Shown one piece after another: positions 1-9,003 of a stretch of DNA of 64,000 nt. Each line of letters opens with the position of its first letter. Position 1 is the first letter of the stretch. Position numbers and translations under genes: made by a program. The notes beneath the pieces were generated by a model. It made no database searches, was not told the origin of the DNA, and was given only the letters and a program-made list of their open reading frames with translations. Source of the DNA: Dehalococcoidia bacterium (GTDB lineage Bacteria; Chloroflexota; Dehalococcoidia; Lucifugimonadales; Lucifugimonadaceae). Location: the NCBI GenBank assembly GCA_022824185.1, contig JAJEAU010000015.1, positions 92,268-156,267 on the forward strand, in the 5' to 3' direction.

Positions 1-1
1 C

Positions 2-475
2 GTCGCCATCACCCACGCAAACGCCAAGTCATACTTCGACCACCGCCGCAACAAAACCGACAAAGCAATCAAAACGATGGCCGATAAAGGCGGCGTAATC
101 GGAGCAACCTGCATCCAAGGCTTCCTCCGAAACACCTACGACTCCACGATCGACGACTATCTCGACGCAATCGACCACCTAGTCGACATGGTTGGCGTCG
201 ACCACGTCGGCATCGGCACCGATCACACCCAAGACCAGCCAGAAGAGTTCTGGAAATACATCGGCGGTCAACAAGGCACCAAATACCCGTCAAGCTTCAC
301 CGGCCACAGCGGTATGCCGCTGGCTTGGGAGGATCAGTACCCGGTGGGGCTGAAGACGCCCGATCAGTTGCCGGTTATGTCTGAAGCGCTGTTGAACCGC
401 GGCTATTCGGACGATGACGTGATCAAGATCCTCGGCGGGAACTGGCTACGGTTGTTTGGAGAGGTTTGGAGGTAA
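2..475 (+). CDS. Membrane dipeptidase-type peptidase M19, C-terminal part
   Basis: This is the 3' end of a zinc dipeptidase of the renal dipeptidase family (M19), which hydrolyses dipeptides with a TIM-barrel fold. The frame is open from the left edge, so the N-terminal half lies outside the window. The visible part begins with an ITHANAKSY stretch, matching the family's histidine zinc ligand followed by SNAR. It continues with DHRRNKTD, GGVIG and the VGIGTDH segment, where the family usually has GxGSDFDG. The C-terminus, ILGGNWLRLF, is the typical end of the family (GGNxLRVF). The ORF-track start at 77 is an internal methionine. It converges on the AlbA_2 gene with a 15-nt gap and no obvious terminator. 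Confidence 0.85.
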   Translation, partial: VAITHANAKSYFDHRRNKTDKAIKTMADKGGVIGATCIQGFLRNTYDSTIDDYLDAIDHLVDMVGVDHVGIGTDHTQDQPEEFWKYIGGQQGTKYPSSFTGHSGMPLAWEDQYPVGLKTPDQLPVMSEALLNRGYSDDDVIKILGGNWLRLFGEVWR

Positions 476-490
476 TGAACGCCCGAAACT

Positions 491-2182
491 CTATTCGGCT
501 ATTACATAGTGCGCACCACGCGCCCGTCCCCTGAGTTCTACCAATCCTTCGTCTCGCATCTCACGCATCAGTGCGACTGTTTGGTTGCGGCCGTATCCGG
601 TAATCTCCCTCACTACCGAGTTTGTGATCGACCCGCGTTCGGTAATCGTTTGAAGCACGAGGACCCGCGCTCTGCGAGCGTCGATTATGCCCGCCGACTC
701 ATCAGGTTCGATCCTGCCCCAACTTGCAAACTGTCGACCCAAACTGTAAGCAGATCCCTGCCCCCTGCCTCGAACCTCCAATAAACCGAGCGCGTTCAAC
801 GCGGCCAGACGCTCAGCGGCATCCGTTTCATCCACCTGCAAGAGTTCGGCGGCAGACCAACGATTCAATTCCACGCGCGTCATCAAGGATCGCATGATCA
901 TCAGATCTTCGAGCTCCAGTCTTTCACCGCTCAAACCTTGTTCAGCTACGAAGCGCGCGAATCCTTGATGCACAACGGTAGGCAGTGTCAGCTTTACAGT
1001 AGCGATGTCCGCTTCGTACCGCGGCAACCCCTTGCCTCCTCGAAGAGTTTCTTCGAAGATTCGATCGACCCCTAGACCCATACGGTTCACGAGGCCGATT
1101 TTCTGCAATGCGTCCGCCAAAAGATGGTTTCGGCGAACTGGTCGATGGCGCAACACGTTTTGTGGCGAGACGTCGCCGACGAAGCCGCCCGGGTTGCTCA
1201 GTTCGACGCGATCGTGGTACAGATTCAAGTGCACAGAATCGCCGAGGAAATAGTCGCGATGCACCAGAGCATTTAGAACAGCCTCCCGAATCACCAACCA
1301 GCTCAGATCAGGGATTTCAAAGTGATGGAATCCCAAAACCTCGATCGTCGTTAAACGCACGTTGGCATCAACAATTCTTCGGACTTCGTCCAGCGTTTTC
1401 AGCATGGGTTCTCGCAGGTCTCTACGGAAGTCGTACTTTGTGGGTTCTTGAAACCTTGCGACGATCAACTCGTGTTGCGGAATGGATCGAATTATGGCTG
1501 ATTTACGCCCCAACAGAAGAACGGCGGCCATGGTGATGCGCCGACCTTCCACTAAACCGAGTGCTTCGAGTAGTTCTTTATCGCCAAGTCCGTTCAATTC
1601 AAAGCCGACTTCCTCCTCCCGGATGATTCCGCGCAATCGATTTATCTCGGCAGGGTCAATGGCATCGGTATCCTCGCCTGCCACAATCTCGGAGGTAGCA
1701 TCTGCAACACCTCGGCTTGCAAGCATTGGCGCGAGGCTCGATCCTGTCAAGGGTTTCGATTCTTTGCCGACACGGATCCTTGCGATGCCGTCTGTGGTGG
1801 TGACCAACTGATTGCTGCTTGGCACCCTGACGATCAAGACGCGGCCTTCGGGTTCGATGACTTCCTCGACGTCGACGGTTATATGCGGGTCGGTGCCGTC
1901 GTAAATGTCTCGCTGGATATCGCTGATTTCGATTCGATGCACTCCTACGATCGCATCTGAGCGAGTGCGCTTGCCATCAGCAACGCCGAGTACCAAGTTT
2001 CCGCCATGTGCGTTGGCAAACGCGACTGCGGACTCTCGGATCGCTCGCGACTGTCGTCGGACCTCTGATCCTTGAGCATTTCCCGATTTGAACTCTAGAT
2101 ACTCTGACTCAAGCGCGTCGGCCGGTTCGCCATCTAGACGCTTGAGCATCTCGCGAATCTCTTCTGAGGTGAGGGCTGTCAT
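491..2182 (-). CDS. AlbA_2 (Schlafen-like) domain ATPase/transcriptional regulator
   Basis: This is a 563-aa protein of the COG2865-type family, often annotated as a RecG-like or putative DNA-binding protein although it is not a helicase. The N-terminus carries an AlbA_2 domain (EYLEFKSG near residue 30, then AFANAHGGNLVLGV). The middle has the GHKL-like ATPase C_4 signature: REAVLNALVHRDY, then DRVELSNPGGF. The C-terminal 130 residues look like one or two winged helices (WSAAELLQV, ITGYGRNQTVALMREM). It stands alone with no operon partner. Its start codon is 13 nt from the first of two near-identical 42-bp palindromic repeats, which suggests autoregulation. The cellular function of this family is not settled. 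The family assignment is secure, the role is not. Confidence 0.85.
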   Translation of the reverse strand: MTALTSEEIREMLKRLDGEPADALESEYLEFKSGNAQGSEVRRQSRAIRESAVAFANAHGGNLVLGVADGKRTRSDAIVGVHRIEISDIQRDIYDGTDPHITVDVEEVIEPEGRVLIVRVPSSNQLVTTTDGIARIRVGKESKPLTGSSLAPMLASRGVADATSEIVAGEDTDAIDPAEINRLRGIIREEEVGFELNGLGDKELLEALGLVEGRRITMAAVLLLGRKSAIIRSIPQHELIVARFQEPTKYDFRRDLREPMLKTLDEVRRIVDANVRLTTIEVLGFHHFEIPDLSWLVIREAVLNALVHRDYFLGDSVHLNLYHDRVELSNPGGFVGDVSPQNVLRHRPVRRNHLLADALQKIGLVNRMGLGVDRIFEETLRGGKGLPRYEADIATVKLTLPTVVHQGFARFVAEQGLSGERLELEDLMIMRSLMTRVELNRWSAAELLQVDETDAAERLAALNALGLLEVRGRGQGSAYSLGRQFASWGRIEPDESAGIIDARRARVLVLQTITERGSITNSVVREITGYGRNQTVALMREMRDEGLVELRGRARGAHYVIAE

Positions 2183-2195
2183 CGGGTCGCAATCG

Positions 2196-2295
2196 AAAAT
2201 GATTCATTATTCATTCTTTTGATTCTAAGAATCATTCAATGCTGTTCCAACCAAAAATGATTCATTATTCATTCTTTTGATTCGGAGAATCATTC
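2196..2295. repeat. Two 42-bp direct repeats, each with palindromic ends
   Basis: Copy 1 covers 2196-2237 and copy 2 covers 2254-2295. They match at 40 of 42 positions and differ only at TA versus GG near the right end. Each copy is bounded by an inverted pair, AATGATTC and GAATCATT, separated by 23 nt that contain several more ATTC words. The copies start 58 bp apart, close to an integral number of helical turns at about 10.5 bp per turn. The first lies 13 nt upstream of the AlbA_2 gene's ATG. The layout resembles paired operators for a dimeric or cooperative regulator. Autoregulation is an inference. Confidence 0.85.
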
Positions 2296-2339
2296 TTCGC
2301 CCTGGTGCCTAGGGCTTTGACCGGATGCAACAACCAGAA

Positions 2340-2364
2340 ACGCCCCGGATCATCTCCGGGGCGT
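2340..2364 (-). terminator. Rho-independent terminator of glnA
   Basis: A GC-rich stem, ACGCCCCGG paired with CCGGGGCGT, closes a seven-nt loop. On the minus strand it is followed by TTTCTGGTTGTT. It lies 28 nt past the glnA stop codon, so it reads as the glnA terminator. Confidence 0.75.
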
Positions 2365-2392
2365 CTCTCAAACTCTCGCCTGTTGCTGACGA

Positions 2393-3811
2393 CTAAGCGT
2401 CGTAGCTGAGGTAGAACTCGTAGGGGTGCGGTCGCAGGCGAATCGCGTCGACTTCGGTTTCGCGTTTGAAGTCGATGTAGGCCTCTAGGAGGTCTTCGGT
2501 GAAGACACCGCCCTTGGTGAGGAACTCGTGGTCCTCTTCCAAGGCGTTCAATGCCTCCTCAAGGGTGCCGGGCACCATGTTCAACGACTTGGGGTCGAAG
2601 GTGTAAAGGTCACCCTCGATTGGGTCGCCAGGGCTGGCACCGGTCTCGATGCCGTCCAATCCTGCCATCAGCATCGCGGCGAACGCGAAGTATGGGTTGC
2701 ATGACGGGTCCGGAGGTCGGAACTCTACGCGCTTGGCGGCCGGGTTGTCGAAGTACATCGCGATACGGGCAGCAGCCGAGCGGTTTCGAGCGGACAACGC
2801 CAAGATGGTTGGGGCTTCGTACCCTGGAACCAATCGCTTGTAGGAGTTGCTGCTCGGAGCCACGATGGCCATCAAAGCAGCCCCGTGCTTGACCAATCCG
2901 CCGATGTAGTTGAGCGCAAGGTCGCTCAAGCCGGCGTAGCCGTCACCCGCGAAGAGCGGTTTACCGTCTTTCCAGATCGACTGGTGGGTGTGCATACCGG
3001 AACCGTTGTCCTCGAAAAGAGGCTTCGGCATAAAGGTCGCGGTCTTGCCGTGCTTGGCGGCGGTGTTCTTGACGCAGTACTTGTAAGCCATGACCTTGTC
3101 AGCGGTTTCGACTAGAGGACCAAACCGGAAGTTGATCTCGCCCTGACCGGCCGTCGCGACTTCGTGGTGATGGCGCTCGATTTCGATACCGAAGTTCGCC
3201 ATGTGATCGCACATCTCAGAGCGGATCTCTGTCTGCGTGTCGAGCGGAGGCGTGGGGAAGTATCCGTGCTTGTGTCGGATCTTGAACCCTAGGTTCGGGC
3301 CTTCTCCCGAAAGGTCAGTGGCGTTTCCGGAGTTCCAGATCGCCTCTTCAGAATCGACCTCGTAGTGGGCGGTGTTCGCCGTGAGGTTGTAGGAAACGCT
3401 GTCGAAGATGAAGAACTCGGCTTCGGGCCCCCAGTATGAGACATCGCCGATCCCGGTATCGATCAGATGCTGCTCGGCATGCTTGGCGACGTATCGAGGG
3501 CTTCGGTGGTAGTCCTCTTTCGTGATCGGGTCTTGCACATCGGCGATCACAGTTATGGTGTTCGGGATGAACGGGTCCACCGCTACGGTGTTGATGTCCG
3601 GCACCAAGAGCATGTCGGATTCGTCGATCGACTGGAATGCTCGGATGCTGGAACCGTCGAATCCGACGCCGCCAGTGAACATCGAGGCGTTCACCTCGCG
3701 TTTAGGCAATGTCATGTGTTGCCACGTCCCAGGGACGTCAACGAACTTGATGTCGATCCATTCGGAGCCGGTATCGGCCATCAACTTCAGCACATCATCG
3801 GCAGTTTGCAT
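2393..3811 (-). CDS. glnA: Type I glutamine synthetase
   Basis: The enzyme makes glutamine from glutamate, ammonia and ATP. At 472 residues it has the usual length for the dodecameric GSI class. Visible signatures include the N-terminal beta-grasp segment with FDGSSIRAFQ, the catalytic-domain GPEAEFFIFD, the ATP-binding region KPLFEDNGSGMHTHQS, and NRSAAARIAM followed by RVEFRPPDPSCNPYFAFAAML. The segment GDLYTF carries a tyrosine at the place of the adenylylated Tyr in the GSI-beta class, so control by GlnE is possible. No GlnE or PII gene is in the window. The ATG at 3811 follows a GGAG ribosome binding site. A terminator-like hairpin follows the gene. Confidence 0.97.
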   Translation of the reverse strand: MQTADDVLKLMADTGSEWIDIKFVDVPGTWQHMTLPKREVNASMFTGGVGFDGSSIRAFQSIDESDMLLVPDINTVAVDPFIPNTITVIADVQDPITKEDYHRSPRYVAKHAEQHLIDTGIGDVSYWGPEAEFFIFDSVSYNLTANTAHYEVDSEEAIWNSGNATDLSGEGPNLGFKIRHKHGYFPTPPLDTQTEIRSEMCDHMANFGIEIERHHHEVATAGQGEINFRFGPLVETADKVMAYKYCVKNTAAKHGKTATFMPKPLFEDNGSGMHTHQSIWKDGKPLFAGDGYAGLSDLALNYIGGLVKHGAALMAIVAPSSNSYKRLVPGYEAPTILALSARNRSAAARIAMYFDNPAAKRVEFRPPDPSCNPYFAFAAMLMAGLDGIETGASPGDPIEGDLYTFDPKSLNMVPGTLEEALNALEEDHEFLTKGGVFTEDLLEAYIDFKRETEVDAIRLRPHPYEFYLSYDA

Positions 3812-4011
3812 CGGTTGTTTCTCCAGTTTTCGCGGTTAATTCGGCGCTACATTACACGCCTCACATATCCACGATAAATAATTTTTGTTTCGCGATTGTT
3901 TCACTTCGCTTCGGCGGTGGTTGCAAAGACGCGTCCGACGCATCGAATATCATTTGCCAAGAATGCCCGCCGGGCTTCGATCTCGTCCCCAAATACAACC
4001 TAAAACCCGCG

Positions 4012-4422
4012 TTGAATCCTCTCCACATGCAAGCCGTCAAAATGGGCGCCGCCGCTGTCGATGATTGGCGGACGGAGAACCCCGCTGACAGGCTCGACCT
4101 TTCGGGAGCGGATCTGAGGGGGATGAACTTCAGCGGATGGAACCTCTCGCGTGTCATCCTCGACAACGCCGATCTCACAGGAGCCTGTCTGAAAGGCGCC
4201 GATCTGTCCGAAGGATGGGCTAGACGCACAAAGTTCGTCAATGCCGACTTGAGCGACGCCGCTCTGTTTCGCACCAGCTTGGCGGGCGCAGACCTCAGCG
4301 ATGCCAATTTGAGCAACACCAACATGTACCGTTGCATACTCAGAGACGCCATCTTGAATGATGGGACAAACTTCAACGGCGCGTGGATGGCCAAGGTGAT
4401 CTGGCCCGATACAAACAAGTAG
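4012..4422 (+). CDS. Pentapeptide-repeat protein
   Basis: This 136-residue protein has about 13 consecutive A(D/N)LXX-type pentapeptides from residue 25 to near the end (for example LSGADLRGMNFSGWNLSRV and NADLTGACLKGADL). Such repeats form a right-handed quadrilateral beta-helix. No gyrase-protection (Qnr/MfpA) features can be singled out. The ORF track start is TTG at 4012 without a clear Shine-Dalgarno sequence. The ATG at 4027 is an equally good start and would remove five residues. It ends 29 nt before the aldo/keto reductase and may be co-transcribed with it. Its specific function is unknown. Confidence 0.85.
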   Translation: MNPLHMQAVKMGAAAVDDWRTENPADRLDLSGADLRGMNFSGWNLSRVILDNADLTGACLKGADLSEGWARRTKFVNADLSDAALFRTSLAGADLSDANLSNTNMYRCILRDAILNDGTNFNGAWMAKVIWPDTNK

Positions 4423-4451
4423 GACCACCCAGAGCTAAGGAGAACAGTAAG

Positions 4452-5378
4452 ATGCAGATGGTCGATTTCGGAAAAACAGGGTACAAAGTCTCACGCCTTG
4501 GAGCGGGGCTCGCAGAGATCGGATCGGAACTCGACTTCGATGACGTCGAGCAAGCCGGAAACGTTCTCAACAACGCCCTCGACATGGGTATCAACTTCCT
4601 TGACACCGCAGCATGTTACGGAATATCCGAGGAACTCATCGGTCGAACGGTAGCGAACCGCCGAGACGAATACACACTCGTCACCAAAGCCGGCCACGCA
4701 CGTGGCGATGGCTTAGACGGTAGCGATTGGACTTACGAAACCGTCCGAGACTCTATTGACCGAAGTCTTCGACGCCTTAACACCGACTACGTCGATCTAG
4801 TCCAACTCCACTCTTGCGGCATCCCCGATCTAGAAAAAGGCGACATAATCCGAGGATTGGAAGACGCCCGAGACGCCGGCAAGACTCGCATGATTGGATA
4901 TTCCGGCGACAACGAAGCCGCTCACTGGGCTGTCGACTCTGGCATCTTCGACACCCTCCAGACCAGCTTCAACCCAGTCGAACAACGCGCCTACACCACA
5001 GGTCTGCTGGAAAAATGCGCAAATTCGGGCACGGGCGTAATTGTCAAGCGACCAATCGGCGGTGCCACATGGGGCATGGCCAAATCCGGCATGGACAGCT
5101 CTCGACGAAGCTACGACAACACCTACCTGGAACGCTGCGTCCGAGTTCAAGCCCAAGGCGATGTGCCTGGCGAGCCGGATGACCCGATCGTAGCGGCTAT
5201 GGGATTCACCCTTGCGCATCCGGAGATTCACGTCGCAATCATCGGCACAAAGAACCCGCGCCACATGGTCTCCAACATCGAGACGCTCGATGATGCGCTA
5301 AGCATTGACGGCACCTTCGTAGATGCCATGCATGATCGCTTCGCCGAACTCGACGACGACTGGCGGCAACTCACGTGA
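4452..5378 (+). CDS. Aldo/keto reductase
   Basis: This 308-residue NAD(P)-dependent oxidoreductase of the AKR superfamily shows the catalytic tetrad in order: Asp and Tyr in FLDTAACYG, Lys in VTKAG, and His in VQLHSCG. The start was moved from the ORF-track position (4383) to the ATG at 4452, because an AAGGAG ribosome binding site lies 9 nt upstream and similarity to the family begins there (MQMVDFGKTGYKVSRLG). The stop overlaps the GTG start of the next gene by 4 nt, so the two are translationally coupled. Next to two sugar-acid dehydratase-like genes it may oxidise an aldose or lactol. The substrate is inferred only from context. Confidence 0.92.
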   Translation: MQMVDFGKTGYKVSRLGAGLAEIGSELDFDDVEQAGNVLNNALDMGINFLDTAACYGISEELIGRTVANRRDEYTLVTKAGHARGDGLDGSDWTYETVRDSIDRSLRRLNTDYVDLVQLHSCGIPDLEKGDIIRGLEDARDAGKTRMIGYSGDNEAAHWAVDSGIFDTLQTSFNPVEQRAYTTGLLEKCANSGTGVIVKRPIGGATWGMAKSGMDSSRRSYDNTYLERCVRVQAQGDVPGEPDDPIVAAMGFTLAHPEIHVAIIGTKNPRHMVSNIETLDDALSIDGTFVDAMHDRFAELDDDWRQLT

Positions 5379-6538
5379 AGATCGAACGCATCGAGATTCA
5401 CCCCCTCGTCGGCAAACTAGATCAACCATTCGGCTGGTCGCAACGTTGGACGAACGAACGCGGAACGCAGGTCGTCCGCATATTCGCCGACAACGGCGCG
5501 TACGGATGGGGCGAGACCGGCTGCGGCCCCAACGCGCTCGCCGATGCAGCCCGAAATCTAATCGGTGAAAACCCCGAACGAATCGGTGCCATCTGGCAGT
5601 CGATCGTGAACCCAAACTACCAGAGCGGTGGATACGCTGGCCCCGCATCAAACATCGCTAGCGCCGTGGACATGGCCCTCCATGACCTGGTCGGTCGTGT
5701 CAGAGGGAAACCTGTCTACGAACTCCTCGGCGGCAAGGTGCGAGATCGGATCTGCGCCTACGCCACCGGCCTCTATTACGTCCCCTCCGATCTCGAAGAC
5801 AAAACGTGGTCCGACTTCCGAGAAGAGGCTCAAGGCTACGTCGACGATGGTTTCTCCGGCATGAAGATGAAGATTGGCGGCTTGACCCTCAGGGAAGACA
5901 TCGATCGCATCTACGCCCTCCGAGAGCAAGTCGGTGACGAAGTCCGGATCATGGTCGACGCCAACGAAGCCTACGACCCGATGACCGCTATCCAAGCCTC
6001 CTATCAGATGGCCGATGCCGACGTAACCTGGTTCGAAGAACCGTGCTCATCACGGGCCGACGAAGACAACCTCCTCGTCACTAGCCGATCCCCTGTTCCC
6101 ACGTCTGGCGGCGAATCGGCGAGCACCCGACGCGAAGTCGCCCGGATCCTGAAAAACCGCGTCTTCGACATCATCCAACCCGAGATTGTGAACGTCGGAG
6201 GCATCTCCGAGTTAAAACTCTCGGCATCGATGGCCGAGGCTTGCAACGTCCGGTTCGTGCCACACTTCTGGAACACCGCCATCAGCTTCTCGGCCATCCT
6301 TCACACCCTCGCCACGGTTGCCCAATCTCCCCCGGCACACCCCAAAGAGCCGTACGTCAACGAACCCGTCACCGAGTTTGATCAGACGCCGCACCCGATC
6401 CGCGAGAACCTGACAGACCCGATCTTCAAACAGACCGAGAGCCACGTGACGGTGCCCGATAAACCCGGACTCGGCGTCGAAGTCGATGAGGACGCGCTCG
6501 CCCACTTCCGTCAAGGTGACGCCATCATCGTCCGATAG
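5375..6538 (+). CDS. Mandelate racemase/muconate lactonizing family protein (paralogue 1)
   Basis: This 387-residue enolase-superfamily enzyme would abstract the proton alpha to a carboxylate, usually for sugar-acid dehydration or racemisation. It has the KxK base (MKMKIGG), the first metal ligand in MVDANEAYD, the second in WFEEP, the third in GGESAS, and the His general base in VPHFWN. The Asp that normally pairs with that His (QPD) is Glu here (IQPEIVNVGG). The start is GTG, overlapping the upstream stop as GTGA. Together with the next gene (about 60 percent identical by eye) it forms a tandem duplication. Galactonate, fuconate or mannonate dehydratase activities are all possible; the substrate cannot be read from sequence. 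Confidence 0.93.
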   Translation: MKIERIEIHPLVGKLDQPFGWSQRWTNERGTQVVRIFADNGAYGWGETGCGPNALADAARNLIGENPERIGAIWQSIVNPNYQSGGYAGPASNIASAVDMALHDLVGRVRGKPVYELLGGKVRDRICAYATGLYYVPSDLEDKTWSDFREEAQGYVDDGFSGMKMKIGGLTLREDIDRIYALREQVGDEVRIMVDANEAYDPMTAIQASYQMADADVTWFEEPCSSRADEDNLLVTSRSPVPTSGGESASTRREVARILKNRVFDIIQPEIVNVGGISELKLSASMAEACNVRFVPHFWNTAISFSAILHTLATVAQSPPAHPKEPYVNEPVTEFDQTPHPIRENLTDPIFKQTESHVTVPDKPGLGVEVDEDALAHFRQGDAIIVR

Positions 6539-6552
6539 GGCAATCGTTTGAC

Positions 6553-7716
6553 ATGAAAATCGAACGCATCGAACTCCACAATCTCGTAGGGAAGATCGAC
6601 GAACCCTACAAGTCGTCGATGGGCTGGAAAACGACCCGAAACACGCTCGCCGTCAAGGTCATCGCCGATGACGGCACCTATGGCTGGGGAGAAACCGGCG
6701 CCGGAGCCAATGACTTCGCCGATGTTGCCCGGGGCATCGTAGGGATGAATCCTGAGCGCTTCGGCAGCGTCTGGCAATCGATCGTCAACACTCGATACCA
6801 AGGCGGCGGGTACGCCGGTGTCGCATCCAATGTCGCGAGTGCCATCGACATCGCCCTGCACGATCTTGTCGGAAAATCTCGAGGGCTCCCGGTTTATGAG
6901 CTTCTTGGCGGAAAAGTCCGGGACAGAATCTTCACCTACGCCACCGGTCTTTTCTACACCGAGAAGGATGTCAACGATTCGACGTGGCCTGATCTCCGCG
7001 AAGAGGCACAGTCCCACGCCGAGGCCGGTTTCAAAGCGATGAAGATGAAAATCGGCGGATTGACGATGGATGAGGATGTCGATCGCGTCCACACGCTCCG
7101 GCGAACCGTGGGCGACGATATCCGTATCATGGTCGACGCCAACGAGGCATACGACGCTGGCACAGCCATCGCAATGTCACGCCGAATCGCCGACGCCAAC
7201 GTCGGTTGGTTCGAAGAACCCACGTCATCCCAAGCCCTTGACGACAACCTTCTGATAACGACGCAATCTCCTGTGCCGACCGCTGGCGGCGAGTCCGCTA
7301 GCACACGCCGAGATGTCGCACGGCTGCTTCGACGCCGCATCTTCGACATGATCCAACCCGAGATCATCTGCGTCGGCGGCATCTCAGAGCTCAAACTCTG
7401 TGCGCAGATGGCAGAAGCCTTCAACATCCAATTCGTCCCGCACTTCTTCAACACGCACATCAGCCTTGCGGCCATCCTCCACGTATTAGCGACCATCTCG
7501 CAGGCACCGCCCGCCCATCCGAAAGAACCGTTCGTCAACGAACCAGCAACGGAGTTCGACCAAACGGTCCATCCGGTGAGGAGCGCGTTAACCGATCCCT
7601 TCTTCACTCAGTCCGAAGGATGGGTGGACGTACCCGAAAAACCAGGTCTCGGCATCGAAGTCAACGAGGATGCGTTAGATCATTTCCGCGTCGGCGATGT
7701 CGTGGTCGCGGATTGA
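6553..7716 (+). CDS. Mandelate racemase/muconate lactonizing family protein (paralogue 2)
   Basis: This is the second 387-residue member of the tandem pair, starting 14 nt after the first. The same catalytic set is present: KMKIGG, MVDANEAYD, WFEEP, AGGESAS and VPHFFN. It also has Glu instead of Asp in IQPEIICVGG. The identical length and conserved N-terminus (MKIERIE) point to gene duplication. The two proteins differ in the 20-30 residue lid loop that recognises substrate (QPFGWSQRW versus EPYKSSMGW), which suggests different substrates or a heteromeric pair. The pair probably acts with the upstream aldo/keto reductase in sugar-acid breakdown. This is inference from context. Confidence 0.93.
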   Translation: MKIERIELHNLVGKIDEPYKSSMGWKTTRNTLAVKVIADDGTYGWGETGAGANDFADVARGIVGMNPERFGSVWQSIVNTRYQGGGYAGVASNVASAIDIALHDLVGKSRGLPVYELLGGKVRDRIFTYATGLFYTEKDVNDSTWPDLREEAQSHAEAGFKAMKMKIGGLTMDEDVDRVHTLRRTVGDDIRIMVDANEAYDAGTAIAMSRRIADANVGWFEEPTSSQALDDNLLITTQSPVPTAGGESASTRRDVARLLRRRIFDMIQPEIICVGGISELKLCAQMAEAFNIQFVPHFFNTHISLAAILHVLATISQAPPAHPKEPFVNEPATEFDQTVHPVRSALTDPFFTQSEGWVDVPEKPGLGIEVNEDALDHFRVGDVVVAD

Positions 7717-7774
7717 TTGCCCGATCCTGTCGTGCGACGATCGAGGGGCGGCGGCCACCGTTAGCATTTAGTTG

Positions 7775-8923
7775 ATGTCCTCCACCGCCGACGCTCCTAC
7801 GCTACCCAAACCCTCGATACTTGATCTCTCCCGTTCCGATTTAGAGCGAGAGGTCGTAGACTCGTTCGGCCAGTCTCGTTATCGGGCGAAGCAGATCTGG
7901 CAAGCGATCCATCGAGAGTGCATCGCAGATTTCGACGCTATAACCACGCTCCCAAAACCTCTCAGGAGCCAACTATCTGAGCGATTCACAGTAGATCCAC
8001 TGCAAAAGGTGATGCATCTCACTTCCGCCGATGGCTCAACCGACAAGGCGTTGTTCCGACTGCCGGATGGGGAGTTGATCGAAACCGTATTGATGCGTTA
8101 CACCGCAGATGGTCACCGAAAGGCGCGCAAAACGGTATGCGTCTCAACGCAGGCGGGATGTGCCTTGGGTTGCACATTCTGTGCAACGGGACAACAGGGA
8201 TTTCGCCGACAGCTCAGCGTAGGTGAGATCGTTGCCCAGACCATATTCATGCAGCGAATAGCCATGGCGGAAGACCGCGCTGAGGTTGAAAGCAGACAGC
8301 GCGACCTCGGCAGCATCCAAGGCGTCACCAACGTCGTCTTCATGGGAATGGGCGAACCGCTCGCCAACTATAACAATTCGATGGCCGCGATCCGCGCGAT
8401 CAACGACGCCAACGGATTGGCCGTCGGGGCCCGGCACATCACGCTGTCGACGGTCGGCCTCGCACCTCAGATCATCCAACTCGCGAGCGAAAACATCCAG
8501 ATCAATTTGGCAGTCTCCCTCCACGCCCCCGACGATGAGACTCGTTCCGAGACGATGCCCATCAACCGCCGATACCCGATTTCAGTACTTCTCGACGCTT
8601 GTCGTCGATACGTAGAGATCACAGACCGCAGGATCTTCTTCGAATATGTCCTCTTAAAAGGACAGAACGACACAGTCGGCCATGCCCGCAAACTAGGACG
8701 CCTCCTTGCAGGTCTGCTTTGCCACGTCAACCTCATCCCCGTCAACCCCACATCCGACGGCCCGTATCAACGCACAAGTCGGGACGATGCTGAGCTATTT
8801 CAGATCGAGTTGCTTCGGTTCGGCGTTCCGTCGACGGTCCGCATTGAGAAAGGTATCGACATCGATGCTGGTTGTGGGCAGTTAAGGGAACGGGCGATCG
8901 ACGCCGAAGACCTCGGTTTGTGA
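7775..8923 (+). CDS. rlmN: Dual-specificity 23S rRNA/tRNA adenine-C2 methyltransferase
   Basis: This radical-SAM methyltransferase methylates A2503 of 23S rRNA and A37 of some tRNAs. The [4Fe-4S] motif CALGCTFC is preceded by STQAG and followed by ATGQQGF, as in RlmN. MGMGEPLANY, SLHAPDDE and the C-terminal catalytic cysteine in IDAGCGQLR are all present. The ORF track starts at TTG 7772. The ATG at 7775 is preferred and gives 382 residues. It is 58 nt beyond the enolase-superfamily pair, so it is probably a separate or loosely linked transcription unit. Confidence 0.95.
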   Translation: MSSTADAPTLPKPSILDLSRSDLEREVVDSFGQSRYRAKQIWQAIHRECIADFDAITTLPKPLRSQLSERFTVDPLQKVMHLTSADGSTDKALFRLPDGELIETVLMRYTADGHRKARKTVCVSTQAGCALGCTFCATGQQGFRRQLSVGEIVAQTIFMQRIAMAEDRAEVESRQRDLGSIQGVTNVVFMGMGEPLANYNNSMAAIRAINDANGLAVGARHITLSTVGLAPQIIQLASENIQINLAVSLHAPDDETRSETMPINRRYPISVLLDACRRYVEITDRRIFFEYVLLKGQNDTVGHARKLGRLLAGLLCHVNLIPVNPTSDGPYQRTSRDDAELFQIELLRFGVPSTVRIEKGIDIDAGCGQLRERAIDAEDLGL

Positions 8924-8953
8924 GTGGCCATTTCGAAACGTCGGTCGGCCACT
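8923..8953 (+). terminator. Hairpin after rlmN, possible terminator
   Basis: AGTGGCC pairs with GGCCACT across a 17-nt loop, starting at the last base of the rlmN stop codon and followed by TTTAA. The stem is short and the T tract weak. It lies between convergent rlmN and gcvPB. Confidence 0.35.
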
Positions 8954-9003
8954 TTAACCCCTAGACGGCCCCTAGGCGCCGCCTGTTGCCGAGAAACCGG
9001 CAG

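Noticed and set aside
3861-4428. Two minus-strand ORFs opposite the pentapeptide-repeat gene
   Set aside because: The apparent periodicity in them mirrors the pentapeptide repeats on the other strand; no independent support.
4383-4451. N-terminal extension of the aldo/keto reductase in the ORF track
   Set aside because: It overlaps the pentapeptide-repeat gene and lacks family similarity; a clear AAGGAG site precedes ATG 4452.
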